From the NCBI GenBank assembly GCA_025201345.1, contig JAIXMG010000001.1, positions 868,001 to 932,000 of the forward strand: a stretch of 64,000 nucleotides of DNA. The letters run 5' to 3'. A model generated the notes under the pieces. That model did not search any database, was not told where the DNA came from, and saw nothing but the letters and a program-made list of their open reading frames with translations. The position numbers and the translations under genes are program-made. This stretch comes from Thamnidium elegans. Taxonomy: Eukaryota > Mucoromycota > Mucoromycetes > Mucorales > Mucoraceae. Positions 30,346 through 40,515 of the stretch are shown in pieces (the first letter of the stretch is position 1; every line of letters begins with the position of its first letter).

Positions 30346-32071
30346 TTACCTTCTCTTTTGTAAAGCGGCAATTTTCATTTTCTGTTTTGCAACTATTCTT
30401 CTTGTTGCTTCTTGAATGATGCGATCATCTTCATCTTCATCAGAATCTGTGTCTGCATCAACTTCTTCCATACTTACCTTGTGGATATCTTCAGTACCCA
30501 ATTCTTCATCATCATTGTCACTATATGATGCCTCATATTCGATTGGTAAGCTACTTTTTCTAATGCAAGGAGAAATCTCAATTCCGGCACCAAGAAAAAT
30601 ATTATTATTCTATGTATATATGATTTCGTTAATTTCTTTTTTTTAAAAAAAAAAGTAGCACATCATACTTACATCGCTTTTACATTTCTTTCCAATTGCA
30701 GTGTTTCTGATAGTAGTACTGAGTAGGCTAGTAGCACCCCAAGACTTGTTAAAGCCAAATAATGGTAAAGAATTGGCTTTTCCTAGCACAGTAATTACAT
30801 AATGTTCAGCCATTAACGCCAAAAAGTTTCTTTCTTTTCCATCAATTAAAGACCACTTTACACCAGCACTTCGATTTGATAATATTTGAACCAACGTGAA
30901 ACTCTTCAAAGCGCTGTAAGTAGCTTCATACCTGTCACCTAATTCACGTTGGATCTCATCCTCATCTGTACCAGTCATAATAGGGTCATTCACAGCAATT
31001 AAGTACTCTTTTGACGCCTTGAGTATTTTTGATTTCATGGTCAAATTCACAACCATACCTGTTGTTTCGCTGACAATACTTGACGTCTTGGCAACACATC
31101 GAATACCATGGTAATTGGGATCGTTTTTGATGCGCTGGATCACGTCAGTGTGATATTGACGGTTATAAAATAAAAGTAAATATCAAAATACAAAAAATAA
31201 AATATAATAACAGAAAATTATCAGACTTTAAAAAGGTAATGGTTTTTATTATAAGAAAATGTGTGTGTCTTATATACATATTGGATTTAAATAGACGCTT
31301 ATCATAAGATATGAAACTTAGACAGTGTTAGCAAGCCATTCAAATATAGAAATAGTTTCTTCAGAAGGTTAATTATAATAGCAGCGATGCCTATTATCTT
31401 TCTAATTGGCTTCACGGCTAAATAATAACAGATAGAGGCTTGTGGGTTATAAATGATGTGACAATTATTTATGTAAACCAGTTATCTTAGTTATTCAATT
31501 AGTATTAACAGTCTTTAATAAATTTATATTCAATCGATAGAACGCTAAGAGGTATCTGAGTCATATAAGTAGAAATAGTCTAATTGTATATAGATTAAGT
31601 AAGTGACTATATGAGAATATGAGTACTTGTATAATCTATGTCTAATTCGATATTGTTACATATATTACGTAGATACAACAGTCAGAAGAAAAGATCTTAT
31701 CCAAAGAGCTTCTCACTTTTTGAAGAGAGAGTGTTAACTATTTTTTTTTAAAAAAAAATTAGAATTAAATATAGCTTATATTTTATATCTCATTAACTTA
31801 CGAGTAGTAGATAAATCCAAAGGGGCAGGGGCATTGGCAATTTCACTCGTAGCAGCAAGTACACGATTGGTGTGCTTTTCAACAACACGTTCAACACGTT
31901 CAACAACACGGTCAAAATTTCTTCGATTCTACTGACATGAACGTATTCAGATGAGTTATAAGGCGTCTGGTAGGAATTAAAAGAGGATGCCTGTGTAGAC
32001 GCATTAGGGATGGAAAAAGAAGGCAGTGACCCAGAAGAGCCCATATTGAAGTCTTGAGAGTATTGGTCCAT
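30346..32071 (-). pseudogene. CACTA companion protein, degraded copy (P2)
   Basis: Three exons visible on the minus strand. Exon 1 (32071..31802) starts MDQYSQDFNMGSSGSLPSFS and, after a frameshift near 31922, continues as a coiled coil (DRVVERVERVVEKHTNRVL). Exon 2 (to 30673) has QRIKNDPNYHGIRC, the conserved VKWSLIDGKERNFLALMAEH and SWGATSLLSTTIRNTA. Exon 3 (30609..30346) is an acidic tail, EEVDADTDSDEDEDD, ending basic IVAKQKMKIAALQKRR. The intron between exons 1 and 2 is swollen to ~650 bp by a copy of the dispersed repeat. It aligns by eye with the companion gene of the complete CACTA element (51726..52721). No known domain. Confidence 0.65.
31217..31685 (+). repeat. Dispersed ~480-bp repeat, copy 2
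   Basis: Homologous over its length to 8121..8602. It lies in the intron between exons 1 and 2 of the degraded companion gene P2. Confidence 0.75.
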
Positions 32072-32944
32072 GTTTAAGGTAGTAATTCTAATAATTATAA
32101 AAGTAATTGATAATGCAAAAAAAAAAAAGAAGCTCTTTTATATACCTGAATCAAATAAATCGACCAGCCTTAAAAAGGCAAATATCTTTTTCTAGGCAAC
32201 TGTCATTACGGATACATAAGTTTAAAAGGATATATTTCTTGAAGATAAAAGTGATTGGATCCTTTAAAGCAAAGTACGGTGAAGTATCTTCATTAGGTAA
32301 TTATATTGAACAAAGACCTATTTTTAAACTTTTTTTTTTTGAAGCCAGAACGACGTCATTGTCATAAGGACATCAATCAATATCAATATGAAGAGAAATA
32401 CTATTACATATAGATTAATAAAATGCTTTCTAATATATACACTGTATAAAACTCGTACTTACTATTAACTTCTATACTGTCCGTAGCTGCATTTACCGAG
32501 ATCTTTTTTTTTTTAAAAAAAAAAAGGTACGCATCAGTAATATCTCACCACGGCGAGAAATAGCGCTAAATCTTAAGCACTGGAATGCTTGGGGAAACAC
32601 TAGCGCTAATTTTAAGCAGGTGAAAAAAAAATAATCACTGGAAATTGGAACCCCATCTTTTCAAGCTCAGGGTTAGCTTTTTTTTACAAAAAAATAAAAT
32701 AAAATAAAAAAGAAATACTAGTAAAAATTATGTTTTCGAAAAAAAAAAACGGATGTATCTGCATATAGGTCTCAGATTATATTTAAGCTCCGACTAATTT
32801 AATTTCTTGTAAAATTGAAAAACATATTATAAATAAAATATATATATTAAATTACATCAATAGAGAAAAAAGAATAAATATAATATTTGGAAAATCTTTT
32901 TAAAAGATCAAAAATTGAATTTAGATATAAATAAAAATTAAACA
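32072..32944. other. Spacer with left part of Merlin element copy 2
   Basis: No intact gene. TATAGGTCTCAGATTATA at ~32765..32782 resembles the inverse of the Merlin end beside the accessory ORF (GAGACCTTWATACATAATGA), so the element probably starts near 32750. Only the last ~55 nt of the transposase (AATATTTGGAAAATCTTTTT region, ~32883..32908) remain before the accessory ORF. A T12A12 palindrome lies near 32505. Confidence 0.5.
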
Positions 32945-33820
32945 ATGCCTTCTTATAACTCTTTGTACATTAAAATTAAAAAACAAAAGTATATTTATTT
33001 AGTAACTAAAGTTATGAAATTAGAAAAAAGAATTAATAAATTAAAAGAAGAAAATACTTATTACAAATCATTAAATGACGATAAAATAAACAAACATTTA
33101 GAAGAGAGACTAAATAATATAAATACATTAGAATTAGATATAGATGATATTAAAGAAATTGATATAGATGATGGTAAAGAAATTGATATATGCGAAGATT
33201 GTGGATTTGAAATTAATGAAAATGGATGTATTTGTCCTGATATATGTAAAAATGAAGATTGTGAAAATTATGACGAAGATGAGTATAATGAAATATGTAA
33301 TATATGTAAAAATAAATTAGATGAAGAGGTAGATGAACTGTGCGAAGAGTCACATACTTTAAGTGATATTGAAATGGAAGAAGAATTCTATAATGAAAAC
33401 TCATCTAAAACAAGTAAAAATAGAAAAAATTATAATAAATTAAATGAGAATGAAGAAAATATAAAAGTAATAAATAAACTAAATAAGAACTATATTAATA
33501 TAACTAAGAATGAAAAAGATCATTTAATTGAAGATATAAAATTAAATAATAGAAATACATTAAAATTATTTAATGATATATATATAAAACACATGAAAAA
33601 AGAAATTAAGGAAGACTATATTAATAATATTTATGAAATTTATGATAAAAATAAATCAAGGTTTATGAAAAACTTAGAAATTAGTTTTAAAATATGTTCC
33701 AGTGATAGAATATATAATAGTAATTATGTATTTCCACTATACACATTTAATAGCATAAAAAAATCATCTATTGACAATTTTATAAATTTATTAGAAAAAC
33801 ACGTTATAGAAAATATGTGA
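32945..33820 (+). CDS. Merlin-element accessory protein, acidic and Cys-rich (copy 2)
   Basis: 291 aa, open. Paralogue of 10690..11613: same Lys-rich coiled N-terminus (KVMKLEKRINKLKEEN), the same Cys cluster (ICEDCGFEINENGCICPDIC, then CNICKNKLDE), and the same C-terminal blocks (NRNTLKLFNDIYIK, KSRFMKNLEIS, VFPLYTFNSIKKSSIDNF). An acidic repeat DIDDIKEIDIDDGKEIDI precedes the Cys cluster. The transposase that should lie upstream has been deleted down to ~55 nt, yet this frame is intact, so it may be kept independently or the deletion is recent. Function unknown; DNA- or metal-binding is a guess from the Cys pattern. Confidence 0.8.
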   Translation: MPSYNSLYIKIKKQKYIYLVTKVMKLEKRINKLKEENTYYKSLNDDKINKHLEERLNNINTLELDIDDIKEIDIDDGKEIDICEDCGFEINENGCICPDICKNEDCENYDEDEYNEICNICKNKLDEEVDELCEESHTLSDIEMEEEFYNENSSKTSKNRKNYNKLNENEENIKVINKLNKNYINITKNEKDHLIEDIKLNNRNTLKLFNDIYIKHMKKEIKEDYINNIYEIYDKNKSRFMKNLEISFKICSSDRIYNSNYVFPLYTFNSIKKSSIDNFINLLEKHVIENM

Positions 33821-33895
33821 GACCTTAATACATAATGACCCATTCATTTACTATACATTAGTTTTTTGTCGTTAATCTTAAGCATCTTATTTTAA
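33821..33895. other. Merlin copy 2 right end and leader of the next transposase
   Basis: GAGACCTTAATACATAATGACCC (20 bases of it shared with the copy 1 end) closes element copy 2. The following ~50 bp lead into the ATG of the Merlin-type gene at 33896. Confidence 0.5.
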
Positions 33896-35601
33896 ATGTC
33901 TTCAATTATTCCTCGCTCTCGTGGTCGTGTTACTGGTCAAGTAGTTTCCACTTATCGTAGTCGCGTTTTAGATGGTGATGTCTTGGAATTAGCAAGAATG
34001 ATTACTCTCGAAAGAGGTGACATCTGGACGTAAGTTATTTTAAGCTACTATTATACCTACTTTAACAACTAACATTAAAATTTTCCGTGTTTAGTGTTCT
34101 TAAGGACCATTTTAGGGCATTCGATAAACAACCTGACGCTCGCTGTGGTATTCAAGGCTGTATTCACTACCCTACCTTATGGTGGCGAGAGGAAAGAGAG
34201 CAATGGTACTTGTATTGTGGCGGAGGTTACTCTATCGGCGATGATGGTTCAACCGTTGGTCATAACGGACCTTTACGCCGTACTATTACGAACGGTTCAA
34301 TGTTTTATCGTAAGAAAATGATCTTGCAGTACATGATATCTGCTATGTGCCAATTCTTCCAAGGTGGGCGTATCACTGATGTTCTTAGAGGCCATAGTAT
34401 CTCTCCTAACACGTTGTCTCAGCTATTGCTTGATTGCCAGCTTTTGATGTTATCTGATTATGAGAGCCATAATCTTGGTGAGAATCATCTTCTCGGAAAC
34501 AACCCCAGGTGTCATCATATCCAGATCGACGAGTCAAAACTTGGTAAGCGTAAACATGGTCGTGGTCGTCCCGTCGAAGGTATCTGGGTGTTTGGAATGG
34601 TCGAAGCTCTTATTCCGGAGGACCTCAACGGACGTACGTATGAGTATACGGATTTTCGCACTGGTGCTACTGAGACTCGCTACCATTTTGAAGCTGGCAA
34701 CCGCATCTTTTTAACTGTACCTAACCGTACTGCTGCCACCCTCTTGCCAATTATTTACAAATTCTGTAAGTCCGGAACTGTTATCCGTTCCGATAGTTGG
34801 CGCGCTTATCGTAATCTTCATCGTCCTTCTCATGTAGACAATGGTCAATTGGACTTTAATGGCGAGAACAACCAGCTTTTTTTTAGAGCTCATCAAGTCG
34901 TTAATCACAGTCAGGGATTTACTACAGTTGATCAAGTAACTACCAATCCGGACGTATCCTTAACTCCTGTTTCAGGTCATTTACACACAAACATAATTGA
35001 GTGTCTTTGGAGAGACTTGAAGGTCTTTATTGGGCCAAGATACCGTAACTCTAAGGATTGTCCTGGTAAGATTGTAGAGTATCTGTGGCGCTATGCCAAT
35101 AGGGGTAGCTTCATCAATGGCATGAAGAGGTGTATTCGTGAGGTGCAGGTAGTACATGACGGTACTGTTGGTGGCGAAGGCTCGGTACCTTTTACAGCAG
35201 GTCAAGATGGCGAAGACCTTGAGGCTCAAGAGAGAAGGTTAAGACGAGAGGAACGTATGTTCGATCAGTGGGTTTCTAGAAGAAGAGAACGTGATGAAGA
35301 CGAAGCAGTTCTATCAGAATCTGATGGTGATAATGATGAGGATTATATCCCAGCAAGAGGAAGGGTGCCAAGACCTACCAATTTGGAGGAGCCCACTGGA
35401 GATGCAAACCAGCAGGTAGAAGACCAAAATGTTCGTCGTTCAAGCCGTGTTCCTGTTGCTGGTCGTGGTCGTGGTCGAGTAGGAAGACCAGCTCGTCAAG
35501 CAACTAATCCTGCCAGTGTAGCTAGTCGTGGAAGACCTTCCAGAGGCTCCCGAGGTAGGGGCCGTCCTAGAGGCAGTGCTTCCTGTAATACTCGTTCTTA
35601 A
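33896..35601 (+). CDS. Merlin/ISXO2-like DDE transposase with one intron
   Basis: Exons 33896..34029 and 34095..35601, 546 aa, phase-2 GT-AG intron. N-terminal putative zinc site CGIQGCIHYPTLWW to YLYCGGG. The DDE core follows: HIQIDESKLGKRKHGRG (D~190), GTVIRSDSWRAYRNL (D~278) and HTNIIECLWRDLKVF (E~347), with PRYRNSKDCPGKIVEYLWR after it. The C-terminus is acidic, then a run of Arg/Gly (VAGRGRGRVGRPAR, SRGSRGRGRPRGSA) that could bind DNA. It shares intron position and phase with 55072..56637. No stops or shifts; likely functional. Host domestication is possible, since no terminal repeats were identified around it. Confidence 0.88.
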
Positions 35602-36558
35602 TCTACTTTTTTTTTCTTTTTTTTTCTGATAAAACAATGCTAAAACAACATTATATTATTTTTGGATCAATAAAACTTTATATATTTTTACATGTTAGTC
35701 GAGTAACTTTATACGGCGATCAATACCGCAACCTATTTTTCCAGTTATAATGCTAGCTGTATTAGGGCCTGTACTGCTACGTATACTACCTATAGTACAA
35801 CCTAAAAAGGGTCAATATAGCAGGCCAAGCTGAGGACATATTGGGGTTTACTGTATGTACGCTAGTTTAACATACTAGGTACGGTGATTTATCTACCATT
35901 TAACTAACGAGTTTTTAAGCAAAACTAATTTTAGATTGCTCTAAAATAATTTAAAGATGTGTAGCTTTTCAAACAATTAATTTATATTCTGATATTAGAA
36001 TTTTTTACACCGTCAAACTTCTATATCACGTGTTTTTCGGCCGTTTTTAAGTTATGTGCTGCTTTTAACGGCCCATATCTCCACCAATAATTATCATAAA
36101 AAGGCCGTTCTTACGTTATTTTTAGTTTCAAAGCATCTACTTTTAGATGAAAAGATATTTTTGCGGAACCCAAAAATTTTGTCAGGGGCCTTATTATACA
36201 CAGTCATATTATACCTCAAAATAGGGGTATTTCGACATTTTGACGAACGATTACTCAAAAACTAGCTTATGAAAACTGTTCAAATTTGGAAGTTAGTTTT
36301 TAAAATTATTGAACTAACGTTCATTAAAATTTCGTATTGATCGGAGCTAAATTGAAACCGCCACTGAATTTAAACCTATTTAACTGAAACATTTCGGTCT
36401 GTAGCACACGCAATAATAATCAGACAGTCACAAAAACTATTTTAAAAGATGCGGAAAATTACAATGTATTATCTCTTTTAGTTTCAGGCTCCTACTATTT
36501 TTATATCCCAAACGGCTACAATTAATCCCTATCTTAATTATTAGCCTTCTTTATTTAG
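35602..36558. other. No gene seen
   Basis: AT-rich spacer between the Merlin-type gene and companion gene P1. It may contain the Merlin right end and a lost first exon of P1. No reliable repeat ends or ORF were identified. Confidence 0.4.
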
Positions 36559-37342
36559 CTATTAGCGGTTTGAGTAAAGCAATACAAAGGAATAGGTTGG
36601 TTTCAAATCCTGATTATCGCGGCAGTAGAACAATCAATAGTTTTAGTGTTGACAAAATGACAAACAAACAAGTTTCGTTAAAGTCTCGTTACAATTACAT
36701 GCTGCAGATTCTTAATAAAAGGGCACTTGGTGATAATGCACTCGATCTGTCAGAATCCAAATTGGATATCCTTCGTTTGGAGTTAAAAAGAATGGCTCGC
36801 CTGATCAAAGCCAATTTTATTGACGAAGACCATCCTCAGGTCGACAAAAAGTGGTCAAGTATTCCTGCAATTGACCAACAATATTATCAATTGATTTTTG
36901 AAGAAAAAGCATTCCATAAAGGCTTCAATATTTATTTATGTAAAGATATGTGGGTAGCAAAAAATATGTTACAAGAAGCGTTAAAAGCAAGTAACTATGC
37001 TAGAAAAAGAAGAGACGAGCAATCTTCTCAACTTGATAAGGTACAATATTTAAATATAACTATGTGGATTTTTTATTTTTCTTTATTAACATAAGCTTTT
37101 TTTTTTAAAAAAAAGATTTTGGAGCTGGACAATGAGGATTCCGCTATGTCTTCCGAGAACGAAGTAGGGAGTCCTATAAATGAGGACGTGCTGTAAGTTA
37201 ATTTCATTGTTTATACACCTTTTTTATTCTAATTTATGTTACTTTTATTTTATTTTACCTTAGTACTTCTTTTCTCGCTGACATTGAAGAGTTCTCTGTA
37301 GAGTCTGCTCCAGTAACAAAACGTGCTAGAAGAAGAGCCTAA
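36559..37342 (+). pseudogene. CACTA companion protein, 5'-incomplete copy (P1)
   Basis: Begins at an acceptor (36558); exons 36559..37040, 37116..37192 and 37264..37342 join in phase. The central domain keeps NRLVSNPDYRGSRTIN, DKKWSSIPAIDQQYYQLIFE and CKDMWVAKNMLQEALK, equivalent to QGFRWSAMSKGDRERMALVV in P3. It then has an acidic tail (LDNEDSAMSSENEVG) and a basic end (TKRARRRA), probably a nuclear localisation signal. The first exon with the coiled coil was not found. It is followed at 38230..38615 by a CACTA right terminus on the same strand, as expected from the complete element. No function known. Confidence 0.6.
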
Positions 37343-38229
37343 TAACCAGAAGAGCTTTTGATTGGCCAACTCCTTTGTTAGGCTATGTTTTTAGCGTAAT
37401 AACTACGGAAAATAATCTTTTTTTTTCTCTCTTTTTTTTCTCTTTCTTTTTTTTCACTTTCAATAAACAGATTTTACAATTTCAACACTAATTAAATCTG
37501 CCTCTATGTTCGGTTAATTACGAAGAGTTTATTTTAAGATGCTCATTCAACTACATTGCCTCTTTCAGTTTATATTTTAAGAAACAACGCTCATTTCAGA
37601 AAGGTATAACATCGTTACAGTTTTTTCTTTTTTTTCTTTTTTTTCTTTTTTTATATTCTTTTTTCTTTCTTTTTTACTCTCTGTTAACTTAACTGTTATT
37701 CTTTATAGTAAAGAATACCGGAATGACTAAATGACTTGACAACTTCCTTCTTTTATTTTCATTTTATCTATGTAGGGCGCTAACCAAGCTAGGCTGAATA
37801 AAAAAAAGGTATGTCATAATTTACTTTTACTTTTCTAATCTTAACGTCGTTTTATATATTTAGCTTTGGTTCTTGATGGGGTTCTATGTAATTGTTAAAT
37901 GGCTTAACGGGTTTCGTTTTTTTTTAAGGATACATTAATCGCGATTTATATTACTGTGTATAAAAAGGTACAGAGCTAAAGTTTTAAAATGTTTAAATTA
38001 CATTCATTTAGCCTAAATTATTCTTTTTAGATAGTCAACTTTGGTTGTTTTTTTTCTTTGGTGGGATAAAGGGACTTCAAAATTTCCCCAAACATAAAGG
38101 TATATATTTACATATTTGTATTGTCTCTTTCTAAAACTGTTACTTAATATAGTTGACTCTACATTGATAAACGTTTCTGCACTTTTTTTTTTTTTTTTTT
38201 TCGTAAATGTATAATTTGATACAAAATAA
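37343..38229. other. No gene seen; pyrimidine-rich
   Basis: 3' side of P1. Many TTTTCTTTTT runs, no ORF. By analogy with 52722..53545 it is the non-coding interior of a CACTA right arm. Confidence 0.45.
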
Positions 38230-38615
38230 AGAGATAATTATTTGGTTTGCCATAAGAATGATTATAAATGATGAAAGTAACAATGAGACCATAATACAAT
38301 ATTAGTTCCTATAACGTATATGGTACCAAATTGACCATAATACAATAATTATATATGGGAAAAAAGAGGACATAATATAACATTGATACCTTATATATCA
38401 TATCGTAACAAATAGACCATAATAGGCTATACGTTACCAAATTTCTTATAGTAACATATAGGCGATAATAGGAAATAAGAGCCCATATAAAATATGGTCT
38501 CATGTTACCGTATACACCACTATACTAACTCATATTTACCATATCTGACTTAATAAATTATGGTCACAGAATCGTCTCATATGGTAAAAAATTTACCATA
38601 ACTTCCGCCTTAGTG
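38230..38615. mobile_element. CACTA right terminus with subterminal repeats (CACTATGGCGGAA type)
   Basis: Ends ATTTACCATAACTTCCGCCT then TAGTG, the inverse of the CACTATGGCGGAA start seen at 27403, 28195 and 39998. The ~380 bp before it carry many short copies of ACCATAATA/GTAACAWA, typical of subterminal transposase-binding arrays. The matching left end of this element is not in place; a Merlin gene lies upstream. Confidence 0.75.
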
Positions 38616-38617
38616 AG

Positions 38618-38643
38618 TGACTATGGTATAAGCATCCTCAACA
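38618..38643 (-). repeat. 26-bp fragment of element-A LTR start
   Basis: Exact inverse of the first 26 bp of the A LTR (TGTTGAGGATGCTTATACCA and 6 more bases), two bases from the CACTA end. Too long to be chance. Confidence 0.85.
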
Positions 38644-39457
38644 CAACTCCGTTGGAGTTAAAGAGTTTTTATATTTGAGATGCCAAATTTAGAATTTCAC
38701 TGATTTGGCAGCTCCGTTCGGGCTGCTTTTAAAGCTCTATTCTTAAAATTTCAAATTCCCGCTGCCTCCGGTTAGGTTAGGTTTTGCAATTCTTTTTTAA
38801 ATATTAGCAGGCGAAAATTTTGTAGCAGTGCTCAATATGTAAAATATTTATAACTTCTAAAAGCCATTTTATGTCGTATACATTGCAAAAATTGCAAAGT
38901 AAACGGGCTTTTTCAGTACTGTATTAATTTGTTAAATTTTTTTATAGATTACTATCACAAATGATTTTTTTATTTTTCGTTTGTCCGTCTATATTTCTGA
39001 AATACGCGAAAGGTGAAAATACATCGGTAGTTCAGCTGAAAAGGCGTCGGAGTTTGAACCTGAATGATTGTTAGTTTGTCTAATATTTAAGAGAGGTCCC
39101 ATGAAACCGCGGCAGAACCAGAGGTAGTAGTATTCTGAAATTTTGGGAATAGCATTTAAAAAATTCTATCTAATTGGGAATTAAATTTCACGAAATACTT
39201 ATTAGCTAATGTATGAGATAGGTCCCAGAGCCTAAAGGTCGTAATAATAAACGTAGCGGAGTATAAATAATAGATTTATAGGTTAACAAACATACAGTGC
39301 TCACGGTGCCAATTTGCGAGTTTAAAATTTTTTTTGCGGGTTTGCTATTAGCCAATTCGGGGGTTTTTTATTCTCAATTTACGGGTTGACAAGGTCCCAA
39401 TTAGCGTTTTTATTTTTTTCGATTTACGTTTTTACTTTTACAACATAAATAACTAGC
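38644..39457. other. No gene seen; degenerate motif array at 39308-39440
   Basis: AT-rich spacer. At 39308..39440 about six loosely spaced copies of AATTTACGGGTTT-like sequence occur (AATTTGCGAGTTT, TTTGCGGGTTT, AATTCGGGGGTTT, AATTTACGGGTT, AATTAGCGTTTTT, GATTTACGTTTTT). Confidence 0.4.
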
Positions 39458-39667
39458 ATGTTTTCAATCTCGGGCAAGATTATTTTTGAAGATGGCCAAG
39501 GAAATCTGTATACTGAGGAAGGAAAAGAAGCGATGTACTGGGAGGAAGATATCGATCCATACAATTTAGAAAATTTTACAAATTTAACTCAGTATAAGGA
39601 ACATCAACCAACTGAACTAAATTCGAACGATCCCGCTTTGGGCAAGCTCATGGAAGACATACTGTGA
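39458..39667 (+). CDS. Hypothetical 69-aa ORF
   Basis: Starts MFSISGKIIFEDGQGNLYTE and continues acidic (YWEEDIDPYNLENF, ending GKLMEDIL). Not recognised. Composition is more protein-like than the flanks. It could be a first exon, but no GT donor-bearing continuation was identified. Low confidence. Confidence 0.25.
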   Translation: MFSISGKIIFEDGQGNLYTEEGKEAMYWEEDIDPYNLENFTNLTQYKEHQPTELNSNDPALGKLMEDIL

Positions 39668-39997
39668 GGGGAAAAATGGTACCGTTTGATTGAAAAAATT
39701 AGGTTTTACATTAATTCAAGCCTGTTTGAGAATTTTATCAGCGTAAGTAGTATTTTACTTTAAAGAGAAAGGTCTCAGCTATAAATGATGTAGCCTATGC
39801 GCTTTTAAGTTTACCACAGGTTGAATTGTCAGGTCTCAAATATTCCTTGTCAATAATTTATGAAAAAAATTAAATAGATTACATTAGAATTCAACAGCAT
39901 TCCTTTAGATTGGAATGTCGAATAAACTTCAAAAATGCTCTGAGCTATGCTGTATATACGCCTTTGCTAAAAATATTAAAATAGTATATGAAGAACT
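39668..39997. other. No gene seen
   Basis: 330 bp AT-rich spacer before the CACTA terminus. Confidence 0.4.
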
Positions 39998-40130
39998 CAC
40001 TATGGCGGAACCGTTGTACTCAAAATAATATTATGGTAACTATTATACCAATTTTTTTACGTATAGCCAATCATATTTAAGAATGGCTTGTTACCATAAA
40101 GGTAACAATGGTAACAAGTTTTTTGAATGA
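39998..40130. mobile_element. CACTA left terminus (CACTATGGCGGAA type)
   Basis: CACTATGGCGGAACC, then ATTATGGTAAC and an ACCAATTTTTTTACG block that matches, with changes, the interior of the two CACTA-MITEs (ACCATAATTTTTATACG). It precedes the 3' end of the transposase gene T1 in the orientation seen in the complete element, so it is T1's own left end. The preceding 3 bp are ACT. Confidence 0.75.
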
Positions 40131-40515
40131 GAAATACTCATCTCATAAGCAAAAGCTAGCCAAAAGAATTTCGAAAACCTTTTAAGGAAGGCTTTAGATA
40201 CAAATATATTTATTTTTTTGTATTCTTTTTAATTTTTTATTATTATTATAATTAAAATGTTTTTTTTAAAAAGAAAATATGGTATCCAACACCATATATG
40301 TAATAAATGTTACTATATCTTTTTTAATTTATACAATTTTTTTTTTTATTGGCAGATTTTTTTTTTTTTTTTACTGACTGATTTTTTTTTTTTCCTAGCT
40401 GATTTTATTTTTATGAATAGCTTATAGCCTATATTAAAGAGATATTACCAGCGGAAGCGCCGAGGTTTGAGTTAAACACAAAGTATGGCGCTATAACAAA
40501 GAACTGATTAGAGTT
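40131..40515. other. Left-arm non-coding region of CACTA element T1
   Basis: 385 bp between the terminus and the transposase stop. Contains TTACCATAAAGGTAACA-like subterminal repeats and three T-runs of 10 or more. No ORF. Confidence 0.5.

Noticed and set aside
30416..30646. 76-aa Ser-rich plus-strand ORF
   Set aside because: Complement of the acidic third exon of companion gene P2.
34094..35637. Overlapping ORFs on both strands of the Merlin-type gene
   Set aside because: Shadows of a GC-richer coding region; only one frame has the DDE motifs.
39001..39070. tRNA-like sequence (GTAGTTCAGCTGAAAAGGCG, GAGTTTGAACCTG)
   Set aside because: Box-like words occur but no acceptor or anticodon stems can be formed.
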